DNA of 64,000 nt from the NCBI RefSeq assembly GCF_011045015.1, contig NZ_JAAKZY010000027.1, positions 1 to 64,000 on the forward strand, read 5' to 3'. The notes beneath the pieces were generated by a model. It was not told the origin of the DNA. It did not search any database and was given only the letters and a program-made list of their open reading frames with translations. The first letter of the stretch is position 1, and each line of letters begins with the position of its first letter. A program made the position numbers and the translations under genes. This DNA is from Streptomyces scabichelini. Its GTDB lineage: Bacteria; Actinomycetota; Actinomycetes; Streptomycetales; Streptomycetaceae. Shown piece after piece: positions 49,447 through 57,406 of the stretch.

Positions 49447-50093
49447 CCGCGCAGTATCGCCCGCTTCGGTTGACCGGCGGCAACGACGGTGCTGCCGGTT
49501 TCCGTGGGGACGGCGAACAGACGCAGGAACAGCTGGGCCAGCGGGCCGATGGACAGCGCGTAGAGGATCGTGCCGATGCCGATGGTGCCACCGAGCACGA
49601 ACCCGGTCGTCACGACCGTGATCTCGATGGCCGTGCGCATCAGGCGGATCGAGAGTCCCGTGCGCTCGTGCAGCCCTGTCATCAGGCCGTCGCGGGGGCC
49701 GGGCCCGAAGCGCGCGGCGATGTACATGCCCGTCGCCACGCCGTTCAGGACGATCCCCGCGACCATCAGTGCGACGCGGACCGCCAGGGTGCGGGCGTCC
49801 GGTACGAGGGCCAGCGTCGCGTCCAGCGCGACACCGATCACCAGGACGTTGGAGATCGTTCCGAGGCCGGGCCGCTGACGCAGCGGAATCCACAGCAACA
49901 GCACCGAGGCACCCAGGATGGTCAGCACCAGACCGATCGACAGTCCCGTCCGCTCGGCGATCCCCTCATGCAGCACGTTCCAAGGCTCGAGGCCGAGGCC
50001 CGACCTGACGAGGAGTGCCGAGCTCGCGCCGTACAGCGTGAGACCGCCGTAGAGCTGCAGCAGCCGCCGTGTGAGATGCCCCTGCGTGGACAA
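49443..50093 (-). CDS. YczE-like membrane protein
   Basis: The 216-residue integral membrane protein resembles the YczE/YyaS/YitT type: about five helices with RSGLGLEPWNVLHEGIAERT and a similar internal repeat GPGPRDGLMTGLHERTGLSI. The TTG start at 50093 has AGGGGG six bases upstream and gives almost exactly the length of Bacillus YczE. Upstream ATGs at 50156 and 50165 would place the N terminus inside an operator-like repeat. YczE-type genes are often paired with a MocR regulator, as here, and the protein may export the MocR effector or a related compound. Confidence 0.85.
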   Translation of the reverse strand: MSTQGHLTRRLLQLYGGLTLYGASSALLVRSGLGLEPWNVLHEGIAERTGLSIGLVLTILGASVLLLWIPLRQRPGLGTISNVLVIGVALDATLALVPDARTLAVRVALMVAGIVLNGVATGMYIAARFGPGPRDGLMTGLHERTGLSIRLMRTAIEITVVTTGFVLGGTIGIGTILYALSIGPLAQLFLRLFAVPTETGSTVVAAGQPKRAILRG

Positions 50094-50127
50094 GAGGTGC
50101 CCCCTGAGATGGTGGTAGTGGCCTGAT

Positions 50128-50158
50128 GCATGACACCCTGTGGCTTGGTAGGTCATGC
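50128..50158. promoter_or_regulatory. Inverted repeat GCATGAC-N17-GTCATGC between YczE and MocR genes
   Basis: Two perfect 7-base arms (50128-50134 and 50152-50158) with a 17-base spacer lie in the 102-base divergent gap. MocR dimers bind widely spaced half-sites, so this is the best operator candidate. Confidence 0.55.
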
Positions 50159-50195
50159 CAACCATGGCCAATCCGGGGAAGGTGGACTGAGAATC

Positions 50196-51695
50196 ATGGC
50201 CCAGTGGACTTCGGCGGTGGGTGCCGCGCAGCTGGCCCGGCTGCTCAACTCCCAGCAGGAGCGCCCCGCAGGCCCCGGCACGCGCCGCCCGCCCGCCTAC
50301 CGCGCCCTCGCTGACGGCATCCGGCTGCTCGTGCTCGAAGGGCGCGTCCCCGTCGCCGCGCGGCTGCCCGCCGAGCGCGAGTTGGCCCTCTCCCTGTCCG
50401 TCAGCCGCACCACCGTGGCCGCCGCCTATGAGGCGCTGCGCAGCGAGGGCTTCCTGGAGTCCCGCCGGGGAGCGGGCAGCTGGACCGCCGTACCGGCCGG
50501 CAACCCGCTGCCCGCGCGCGGCCTCGAACCGCTGCCGCCCGAGGCGCTCGGCTCCATGATCGACCTGGGCTGCGCGGCCCTGCCCGCGCCCGAGCCCTGG
50601 CTCACCCGTGCCGTCCAGGGCGCGCTGGAAGAACTGCCGCCGTACGCCCACACGCACGGCGACTATCCCGCCGGGCTGCCCGCGCTGCGCGCGATGCTCG
50701 CCGAGCGGTACACCGCACGCGGAATTCCGACGATGCCCGAGCAGATCATGGTGACCACCGGCGCCATGGGGGCCATCGACGCCATCTGCCATCTCTTCGC
50801 CGGGCGCGGCGAGCGCATCGCCGTCGAGTCGCCCTCGTACGCCAACATCCTCCAGTTGATGCGGGAGGCGGGAGCCCGGCTCGTACCCGTGGCCATGGCC
50901 GAAGGGCTCGCGGGCTGGGACATGGACCGCTGGCGGCAGGTGCTGCGCGATGCCGCGCCCCGGCTCGCGTACGTCGTCGCGGACTTCCACAACCCGACCG
51001 GCGCGCTCGCCGACGAGGACCGGCGGCGGCGGCTCGTCGACGCGGCGCGGTCCGCGGGCACCGTGCTGATCGTGGACGAGACCATGAGCGAGCTGCATCT
51101 GGACGAAGGGCTCGAACTGCCGCGTCCCGTCTGCGGTTTCGACCCGGCCGGGTCGACGGTCATCACGGTCGGCTCGGCCAGCAAGGCGTTCTGGGCGGGC
51201 ATGCGGATCGGCTGGGTGCGGGCGGCGCCCGACGTGATCCGCAGCCTGGTCGCGGCACGGGCGTACGCCGACCTGGGCACCCCCGTCCTGGAGCAGCTGG
51301 CCGTGAACTGGCTGCTGAGCACCGGGGGCTGGGAGCAGGCCGTGGACATTCGCCGGGACCAGGCCCGCGAGAACCGCGACGCGCTCGTGGCCGCCGTACG
51401 CCGTGAGCTGCCCAGCTGGGAGTTCGACGTACCGCACGGCGGGCTCACGCTGTGGGTGCGTACCGGAGGGCTGTCCGGTTCGCGCATCGCCGAGGCCGGC
51501 GAGCGCGTGGGCGTACGGGTGCCGTCCGGGCCCCGCTTCGGCGTGGACGGGGCCTTCGAGGGCTATGTGCGGCTGCCGTTCACCGTCGGCGGCGCGGTGG
51601 CCGAGGAGGCCGCGGTGCGTCTGGCCGCTGCGGCCCGGCTGGTGGAGACGGGAGCGAACGGAGCGACGGAGTCGCCGCGCACCTTCGTGGCGTGA
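50196..51695 (+). CDS. MocR-type PLP-dependent regulator
   Basis: The 499-residue protein fuses a GntR-type winged helix (LPAERELALSLSVSRTTVAA) to a class I aminotransferase-like domain. The PLP lysine is Lys330 in GSASKAFWAGMRIGW, with NPTG in ADFHNPTGAL and the aspartate in LIVDETMSEL. MocR proteins use bound PLP or an aldimine as signal. The ATG at 50196 was chosen over an open frame starting at 50130, because that frame crosses the operator-like repeat. It is divergent from the YczE-GDPD-MFS genes, its likely targets. Confidence 0.92.
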   Translation: MAQWTSAVGAAQLARLLNSQQERPAGPGTRRPPAYRALADGIRLLVLEGRVPVAARLPAERELALSLSVSRTTVAAAYEALRSEGFLESRRGAGSWTAVPAGNPLPARGLEPLPPEALGSMIDLGCAALPAPEPWLTRAVQGALEELPPYAHTHGDYPAGLPALRAMLAERYTARGIPTMPEQIMVTTGAMGAIDAICHLFAGRGERIAVESPSYANILQLMREAGARLVPVAMAEGLAGWDMDRWRQVLRDAAPRLAYVVADFHNPTGALADEDRRRRLVDAARSAGTVLIVDETMSELHLDEGLELPRPVCGFDPAGSTVITVGSASKAFWAGMRIGWVRAAPDVIRSLVAARAYADLGTPVLEQLAVNWLLSTGGWEQAVDIRRDQARENRDALVAAVRRELPSWEFDVPHGGLTLWVRTGGLSGSRIAEAGERVGVRVPSGPRFGVDGAFEGYVRLPFTVGGAVAEEAAVRLAAAARLVETGANGATESPRTFVA

Positions 51696-51698
51696 CCC

Positions 51699-51885
51699 CG
51701 CGCGTTGAGACCTCCACCGGACCGTTCAGCCCTCTACCGCGACCGTTCAGACCTCCTCCACGGCGATCGTTCAGCCTTCAGCCGTCACGGTGGCGCCCTC
51801 AGCGGTGACCGCGCCGCCTTGCGCGGTGACGCCGACGGGATCCGCCGTTGCTCCGACGGATTTCGCCGTGATGCCGAGGGTTTTC
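51699..51885. repeat. Degenerate 21-bp minisatellite across a convergent gene junction
   Basis: About nine 21-base units run from just after the MocR stop into the 3' end of the FtsK-like gene. The clearest are GACCGTTCAGCCCTCTACCG (51720) and GACCGTTCAGACCTCCTCCA (51741). In the coding part they become heptapeptide repeats such as GVTAQGG, AVTAEGA and TVTAEG. Confidence 0.7.
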
Positions 51886-53405
51886 TCGTCCGCCGGAGCC
51901 GCGCGCTCCGGAAGGAGGCTCAGGACGGCCTGACGGTGGGTCTCGCTCGTCGCCTCGTCGTACGGGTCCGGGGTTGCCGGGACCTGGAGGCGGAGCACCG
52001 GGCCCGCGCCCAGCCGTGCATAGCCGCGGCCGGCGGGCACGCCGGCGGTCGGCGTGGTGTGCGGCCGCGTCCCGAGCACCGCTTCGAGCTGCGTGACCGA
52101 GGCCGGGCCGAGCACGACACGCGCGCGCGTGTGCTGCCGTACCGCGTCGGTGAGGGACTCCATGCCGTCGAACTGCTCGGCCACCGCCACCGTCACATTG
52201 GCCGCGCGGCCGTGCCGCAGCGGCACCTGGAGGAGGGACTGCGGATCCCGTCGGCCGTCGGCCGCCGCCAGCTGCCCGAGCACGGAGGGCCGGTCCAGGA
52301 TGAGCCAGAGCGGACGCTGCGTGTCGTCGGGCGGGGGCTGGCCCGCCTGGCGGGCCCTGTTCACGGCGATGAGGCGTCGCTCCGTCTCGTGCGCCGCCCA
52401 CTCCAGGCCGGCCAGGGCGCCCGTCAGCTCGCACTCGACGGCCATGACGCCGGGACGGCCCGTGAGGCAGGCGTACTCACCCGTGCCGCCGCCCTCGACG
52501 ATCAGCACGTCGCCGTGCTGGAGGGCCTGCAGAGCCATCGACCGGAGCAGGGTGGTCGTGCCGCTGCCGGGAGCGCCGACCGCGAGGAGATGCGGCTCGG
52601 TGGAGCGCACGCCGGTGCGCCAGACGACCGGAGGAACGTCGCGTCGTTCCTCACCGAAGGTGAGGGGAAGCGTGCGCAGCACGCCCGTCGGGTCTGTGAA
52701 GCCGAGGACCGTCTCGCCCGGAGCCGTGACGAAGCGCTGGACGGCGACGTCGGTGGGAAGCGGCGGCAGAACCGTGAGGGTGAGCTGGTTGCCCTCCTCG
52801 TCCCATTCGAAGCGGTACTCGCGGCCACGGCCCGACTTCGCGTGCAGCAACTGCTCGATACGCGCGCGGGATTCCGGATCACCGTCCGTGAAGTACGCCG
52901 GGTAGCGGATCGTCAGCTGTGAGACGCGGCCGGTGTCGTCGAACGCGTACGAGCTGAAGGCCTTCGTCCAGTCCCCGCCGTGCGTGAACAGCGGGGCAGG
53001 GTCCTCGGGGACCGAGAAGTACGGGACCAGCGCCTTGTAGAGCGACTCCAGCCGCTTGCTCTGCGCCTCTTCGGGAAGCGTCGGCCGCGACAGCGCGTGG
53101 TCCCGGCCGTGCCACGCGGCAGCCGCCATCAGGGCGATGACGGTGAGCAGCGGCCCGTACGGCAGCAGGACGACGACCAGGACGACCGAGCCCAGCATGA
53201 ACAGCAGCGGCCCGCGCCGGTCCTTGGGGGTGTCGGCCCACTTCCGCCGCCCGACGGCCGCCAGTCCTCGCAGTCCACGGGTGATCGTGATCAGCGGCTG
53301 GAGGACGTCGGTGGCGCTGTCGGCGGCCGTCCGTGTCAGCTCCCGGCCGCGGGCGATCCGGTCGCTGCCGTTGCTCAGAATGCGGGGGAGAGGGCGCCGG
53401 GCCAC
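51771..53405 (-). CDS. FtsK/SpoIIIE-like membrane protein with degenerate Walker A
   Basis: The 544-residue protein starts at GTG after AGGAGA. Two hydrophobic segments (GPLLFMLGSVVLVVVLLP and LLTVIALMAAAAW) lie near residues 65-100, followed by a large cytoplasmic domain of the FtsK/EccC type. The P-loop reads VGAPGSGTTTLLRSM, with Thr283 where the catalytic lysine should be. The Walker B region LWLILDRPSVL also lacks the usual Asp-Glu pair. It is thus probably a non-hydrolysing relative. The C-terminal 35 residues are heptad repeats (GVTAQGG, AVTAEGA, TVTAEG) made by a minisatellite. A 64-residue membrane protein gene lies 37 bases upstream. Confidence 0.85.
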   Translation of the reverse strand: MARRPLPRILSNGSDRIARGRELTRTAADSATDVLQPLITITRGLRGLAAVGRRKWADTPKDRRGPLLFMLGSVVLVVVLLPYGPLLTVIALMAAAAWHGRDHALSRPTLPEEAQSKRLESLYKALVPYFSVPEDPAPLFTHGGDWTKAFSSYAFDDTGRVSQLTIRYPAYFTDGDPESRARIEQLLHAKSGRGREYRFEWDEEGNQLTLTVLPPLPTDVAVQRFVTAPGETVLGFTDPTGVLRTLPLTFGEERRDVPPVVWRTGVRSTEPHLLAVGAPGSGTTTLLRSMALQALQHGDVLIVEGGGTGEYACLTGRPGVMAVECELTGALAGLEWAAHETERRLIAVNRARQAGQPPPDDTQRPLWLILDRPSVLGQLAAADGRRDPQSLLQVPLRHGRAANVTVAVAEQFDGMESLTDAVRQHTRARVVLGPASVTQLEAVLGTRPHTTPTAGVPAGRGYARLGAGPVLRLQVPATPDPYDEATSETHRQAVLSLLPERAAPADEKTLGITAKSVGATADPVGVTAQGGAVTAEGATVTAEG

Positions 53406-53442
53406 TGCTGTCTCCTGAGGGTGCGCGTGGAGGGGACGGGCG

Positions 53443-53637
53443 TCAGAACTTGATCCCGCCGAGCATGTTGGCCAGGCTCTCGCCGCCGGCCTTGATGCTC
53501 GGGGCGATGGCCGTGCTCGCGAGGTAGAACCCGAAGAGCGCGCAGACCAGCATGTGCGAGGCCTTGAGACCGTCCTTCCGGAAGAAGAGGAAGACGATGA
53601 CGCCGAGCAGGACCACGCCTGAGATGGACAGGATCAT
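53443..53637 (-). CDS. Small two-helix membrane protein upstream of the FtsK-like gene
   Basis: The 64-residue protein has two hydrophobic segments (LSISGVVLLGVIVFLFF and HMLVCALFGFYLAST) joined by a short charged loop (RKDGLKAS) and ends SIKAGGESLANMLGGIKF. AGGAGAACCCTC precedes the ATG. Such small membrane proteins often accompany FtsK-like genes in streptomycete chromosomes and conjugative elements. I know no function; co-transcription with the FtsK-like gene is likely. Confidence 0.8.
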   Translation of the reverse strand: MILSISGVVLLGVIVFLFFRKDGLKASHMLVCALFGFYLASTAIAPSIKAGGESLANMLGGIKF

Positions 53638-53938
53638 GAGGGTTCTCCTGGTAGGGGACAGTCACCACGAGTACTTCCAGGCTCACAGCATGTATCCATA
53701 GGACAAAAGGCGCAACTGCGTGAATTCCACAGCATTTCGTCCGGGTGGCTCCGTCGTCCTGGGACACCTTGACAGCCACGCGGGGCTTGTCGGCTTCGTG
53801 GTGGTCTTTGCCTCGGACGGGCCCGGTCATGTGCCTGCTCCGGCCAGTACTCTGGCGATTCACTCGTACGGCCGTACCGCTCGTGGCCGTACGCACCCGC
53901 AGTCCCCGAGTTCTTCGCAGTGAGAGGTGGTCCGGCCG
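53638..53938. other. Divergent intergenic region
   Basis: These 301 bases separate the small membrane protein gene from the ankyrin gene and must contain both promoters. A leftward TATGGA-like -10 (about 53693-53698) is the only element that I can point to. No gene is visible. Confidence 0.4.
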
Positions 53939-54331
53939 ATGAGTGAAGCCCCCGACCCAGAGGTCGTGGAGCTGGCGACCAAGATCTTCGATCTTGCGCG
54001 CCGGGGCGAGACCGAGGCGCTCGTCGCGTATGTCGACGCGGGCGTTCCGGCCAACCTCACCAACGACCGCGGCGACTCGCTCGTGATGCTCGCCGCCTAC
54101 CACGGCCATGCGGAGGCGGTGCGCGCTCTCCTGGAGCGCGGCGCCGAGGCCGACCGTGTCAACGACCGGGGCCAGACTCCACTCGCCGGAGCGGTCTTCA
54201 AGGGCGAGGACGCGGTGGTCCGGGTCCTCCTGGACGCCGGCGCCGACCCCTCCGCGGGCACGCCGTCCGCCGTGGACACGGCCCGGATGTTCGGCAAGGC
54301 CGAGTTGCTCGGCCTCTTCGGAGCGAACTGA
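53939..54331 (+). CDS. Ankyrin-repeat protein
   Basis: The 130-residue protein consists of about three ankyrin repeats (NLTNDRGDSLVMLAAYHGHA, RVNDRGQTPLAGAVFKGEDA, PSAGTPSAVDTARMFGKAEL). Ankyrin repeats mediate protein contacts; no catalytic part is present. I used the ATG at 53939 (MSEAPDPE), preceded by GAGAGGTGG. The partner is unknown. A hairpin (GCGGGCC/GGCCCGC at 54478-54498) follows and may end the transcript. Confidence 0.88.
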   Translation: MSEAPDPEVVELATKIFDLARRGETEALVAYVDAGVPANLTNDRGDSLVMLAAYHGHAEAVRALLERGAEADRVNDRGQTPLAGAVFKGEDAVVRVLLDAGADPSAGTPSAVDTARMFGKAELLGLFGAN

Positions 54332-54632
54332 ACCACCCGCCCTGACCAGGCGTGACAACGATTTTGGGGGAGGCGGTACCGAGCCGCCGGAAATGCGGTC
54401 GCGGCAGCGAGAACCGCTGGGTCATCATGACGTCGTGATTCACGGACGCGATGGCTGGGCAGGTGTTGCCGCACCGCGCGGGCCGTGATGCGGCCCGCAT
54501 GGGCCACCGACGAGAGGCAGAGGAAGATGGTCTACAGCAAGCAGGAAACGGCGGGCGCCCCGACGTGTTGTCACGCGGCCAGGTAAAGCACGATCCCCGG
54601 TTGCGCCGACGCTTGATGTGAGGCTGTTTCCC
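54332..54632. other. Intergenic region with a hairpin and a near-palindrome
   Basis: These 301 bases contain a near-palindrome ATCATGACGTCGTGAT (54424-54439, one mismatched pair) and a hairpin with arms GCGGGCC (54478-54484) and GGCCCGC (54492-54498). No gene is evident. Confidence 0.4.
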
Positions 54633-56051
54633 ATGTTCGATCCGGTCATAGCGCCCAGCGGTACGCTGCTCGGCCTGCTCCAGCGGGGCCGCGGCGACGG
54701 CACGTTGCACGCGCTCACCGCACCGCGGGCCGAAGCGCTCGCGGCGCTCAACGCGTGCGTGCTGCACGACCCCCGCCACGACTGGCAGGTGGAGAACCGC
54801 TCCCTGTACTACGCCCGTCTCTACCTCGATCTGAACGGTGAACTCGACGAGATCGAGGGGCATCTCTTCGACGCCGAAGACGTCCTCGACACGGACGAGT
54901 CACGCACGGGCCTCGCACTCGCCGTCCTCGGGCATCTCGCCTCGTACGGCAGGCGCGACGCGCTCGAACTGCTGCGGCGGTACGCCGCCTCCGGCACCAA
55001 CTGGGCCTGGGCCCTGGACGAGCTGGCGCTGCGCGACGACGACGCGGGCCTGCGCGCTCTCGCGGTGCCGGTCCTCTCCCGGTTCCCCGCCGATCCCGAG
55101 GGCGAGGCCGAACTCGCCACCGCCGTGCGCGACGCCTTCGAACCCCGGCCCTGGCGGCTGTGGGCCGAGGACCCCCGCGCATCCATCGGCACACGCGTGC
55201 GTGCCGCTCAGGAAGCCGGCTCCTTCGACCGCTGGCAGCGGCAGATGCGACCGTCCGGGCCCCGTCCGGGCTGGAGCGTGCGGGCCGTCTTCGAATGGGC
55301 CCAGCAGGGCATCGAACGCGGAGCCGCACTCCACGTGCCGGCCGCCCGCTGCCTCACGGCCGTCGCCGGTCCCGACGACCGCCCCGAGATCATCGAGGCG
55401 GCGCGGCACGGCGACGACGGTGCGCGCTGCACGGCCCTGCGCTATCTCGCCGACAGCCACGATCCCGACGTACTGGACCTGATCGAGGCCGCCCAGGCCG
55501 CCGGCTCGCGACTCGTCGTGGACGCCGCCGTGGACGCCTTCGAGCGGTTGCGCAGCGTCGCCGCCGTGGAGCGGGCGCGACGGTGGGCGCACCGGCCCGA
55601 CGCGCTCGGAGAGGCCGCGGGACGGGTGCTCGCCTGTCGCGGCGGCGCACAGGACAGCGAGCTCGTGCTCAGCGCCCTGCGCGAGGCCGTACGCGGGGAC
55701 GGGCCCGACGCGCCGACCCTGTGGACCCTCGTCGACGGGACCGGACGGCTCGGTATCGCCTGCGCCGCTCCCGTTCTGCGCCACGTCTACCGCGAGACGG
55801 CCTCATCACATCTGCGCCAGCGCACGGCCCGTGCGCTGGCCGCCACCGATCCCTCCTTTCCCGCCGGGTTCGCCGTCGAGTGCCTCTGGGACTGCGAGGA
55901 GACGACCAGAGAGGTCGCCGCCCGTCACGCCGAGACCGGTGACGCCCGTGTGGTCGACCAGCTTCGGCGGCTCGCCGCCGATCCGGCCGAGGAGGCCGAA
56001 GTACAGACGGCGGTCCGCAGCAGAATCGGCCCGGACACGACTGCCGCGTGA
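54633..56051 (+). CDS. HEAT-repeat protein (PBS lyase-like repeats)
   Basis: The 472-residue protein is built of alpha-helical HEAT-type repeats, for example GLALAVLGHLASYGRRDALE, RCTALRYLADSHDPDVLDLI and QRTARALAATDPSFPAG. Such solenoids act as scaffolds. No enzymatic motif and no signal peptide are seen. I chose the ATG at 54633 (MFDPVIAPSG), with GTGAGG upstream, over a GTG at 54618. Its neighbour upstream is another repeat protein (ankyrin), which is suggestive but may be chance. Confidence 0.82.
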   Translation: MFDPVIAPSGTLLGLLQRGRGDGTLHALTAPRAEALAALNACVLHDPRHDWQVENRSLYYARLYLDLNGELDEIEGHLFDAEDVLDTDESRTGLALAVLGHLASYGRRDALELLRRYAASGTNWAWALDELALRDDDAGLRALAVPVLSRFPADPEGEAELATAVRDAFEPRPWRLWAEDPRASIGTRVRAAQEAGSFDRWQRQMRPSGPRPGWSVRAVFEWAQQGIERGAALHVPAARCLTAVAGPDDRPEIIEAARHGDDGARCTALRYLADSHDPDVLDLIEAAQAAGSRLVVDAAVDAFERLRSVAAVERARRWAHRPDALGEAAGRVLACRGGAQDSELVLSALREAVRGDGPDAPTLWTLVDGTGRLGIACAAPVLRHVYRETASSHLRQRTARALAATDPSFPAGFAVECLWDCEETTREVAARHAETGDARVVDQLRRLAADPAEEAEVQTAVRSRIGPDTTAA

Positions 56052-56281
56052 GGCTGGAGTGTCCACGGTGTGAGCTCACACACGCCCGCGGCACGGGGCG
56101 GGATGCGACCGCCGTGTGAGCGTGTCTGTTGCCCGCCCGTAGTGCGTTGGTACGAGCCTGGATGCCGGGGCGTGACCGGGTCGTGATCCGGGGGCGCACG
56201 CAGCGCAACGCTCATGGGACGTTCCCTCTCCGGAAAGATCCACGTTGACGCGGCCACGTCCAGCACGACGACAACACGGGT

Positions 56282-57406
56282 ATGCGTGTCGTCATCGTGA
56301 CCGAGTCCTTTCCCCCCGACGTGAACGGCGTGGCCCACTGCGCGCTCCAGACCGCCCGACACCTCGTCGACCGCGGTCACGCTCCCCTCGTCGTAGCCCC
56401 GGCCACTGCCGCCGGCAACGGGCCCGACGCTCTCGCGCCGTGCCCCGTCGTCCGAATCCCCTCCCTACCGCTCCCCGGCTACCCCCAGGTCCGCGTCGCC
56501 CTCCCCAGCCGACGCGTCGCCGCCGCGATCACCGAACACCGCGCCGACATCGTCCACCTGGCCAGCCCCTTCATCCTCGGCGTCCGCGGCATGGCGGCCG
56601 CCACCCGGCTCGGCATCCCCGCCGTCGCCGTCTACCAGACCGACCTCGCGGGATACGCCCGTACCTATGTGCACGCGGGTGAGGCCACCGCCTGGCGGCG
56701 TATCCGCTCCGTCCACTCCGCCGCCGACCGCACGCTCGCCCCGTCCAGCGCCGCTCTGCAGGACCTGGAGGCGCACGGTGTGCCCCGGGTGCGGCTGTGG
56801 CCGCGCGGCGTGGACACCATCCGATTCCGCCCGGAACACCGGGACGACACGATCCGCCGTGAACTCGCGCCGAACGGCGAGCTGATCGTCGGCTACGTCG
56901 GCCGGCTCGCCCCCGAGAAGCAGGTCGAACTCCTCGCCGCGGTCTGCGGCCTGGACGGCGTACGCGTCGTGGTCGTGGGCGACGGCCCGAGCCAGGCCAG
57001 TCTGAGCGGGGCACTTCCCGGAGCCGTGTTCCTGGGCCGTCGCACCGGGGACGAACTCGCCCGGATCTTCGCCTCGTTGGACGTCTTCGCGCACACCGGA
57101 CCGTTCGAGACCTTCTGCCAGACCGTGCAGGAGGCGATGGCAAGCGGTGTCCCCGTGGTCGCCCCCGCCGCGGGCGGACCGCTCGACCTGGTGGCCCACG
57201 GGCGCACCGGACTGCTCGTCCCGCCGCGCGACGAGGGCGCCGTACGCGACGCGGTGGCGGTGCTCGCCGCCGATCCCGCGCTGCGGGCCGCGTACGGCGC
57301 CGAGGCACGCCGTACCGTCGAGGGCCGCACCTGGGCGGCCGTCGGCGACCAGCTCATCGGGCACTATGCCGACGTGCTCACCGGACGGGCGGTGGTTGCG
57401 GCATGA
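56282..57406 (+). CDS. GT4-family glycosyltransferase (first)
   Basis: The 374-residue GT-B fold enzyme begins with MRVVIVTESFPPDVNGVAHC, the donor-independent acceptor loop of the mannosyltransferase/DAG glycosyltransferase branch. It has a C-terminal donor-binding domain with VGRLAPEKQVELLAAVCGL and the E-x7-E motif in FETFCQTVQEAMASGVPVVA. It probably adds mannose or glucose to a lipid or polyprenol. The stop overlaps the next glycosyltransferase by 4 bases. No strong ribosome site is visible before the ATG. Confidence 0.92.
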   Translation: MRVVIVTESFPPDVNGVAHCALQTARHLVDRGHAPLVVAPATAAGNGPDALAPCPVVRIPSLPLPGYPQVRVALPSRRVAAAITEHRADIVHLASPFILGVRGMAAATRLGIPAVAVYQTDLAGYARTYVHAGEATAWRRIRSVHSAADRTLAPSSAALQDLEAHGVPRVRLWPRGVDTIRFRPEHRDDTIRRELAPNGELIVGYVGRLAPEKQVELLAAVCGLDGVRVVVVGDGPSQASLSGALPGAVFLGRRTGDELARIFASLDVFAHTGPFETFCQTVQEAMASGVPVVAPAAGGPLDLVAHGRTGLLVPPRDEGAVRDAVAVLAADPALRAAYGAEARRTVEGRTWAAVGDQLIGHYADVLTGRAVVAA

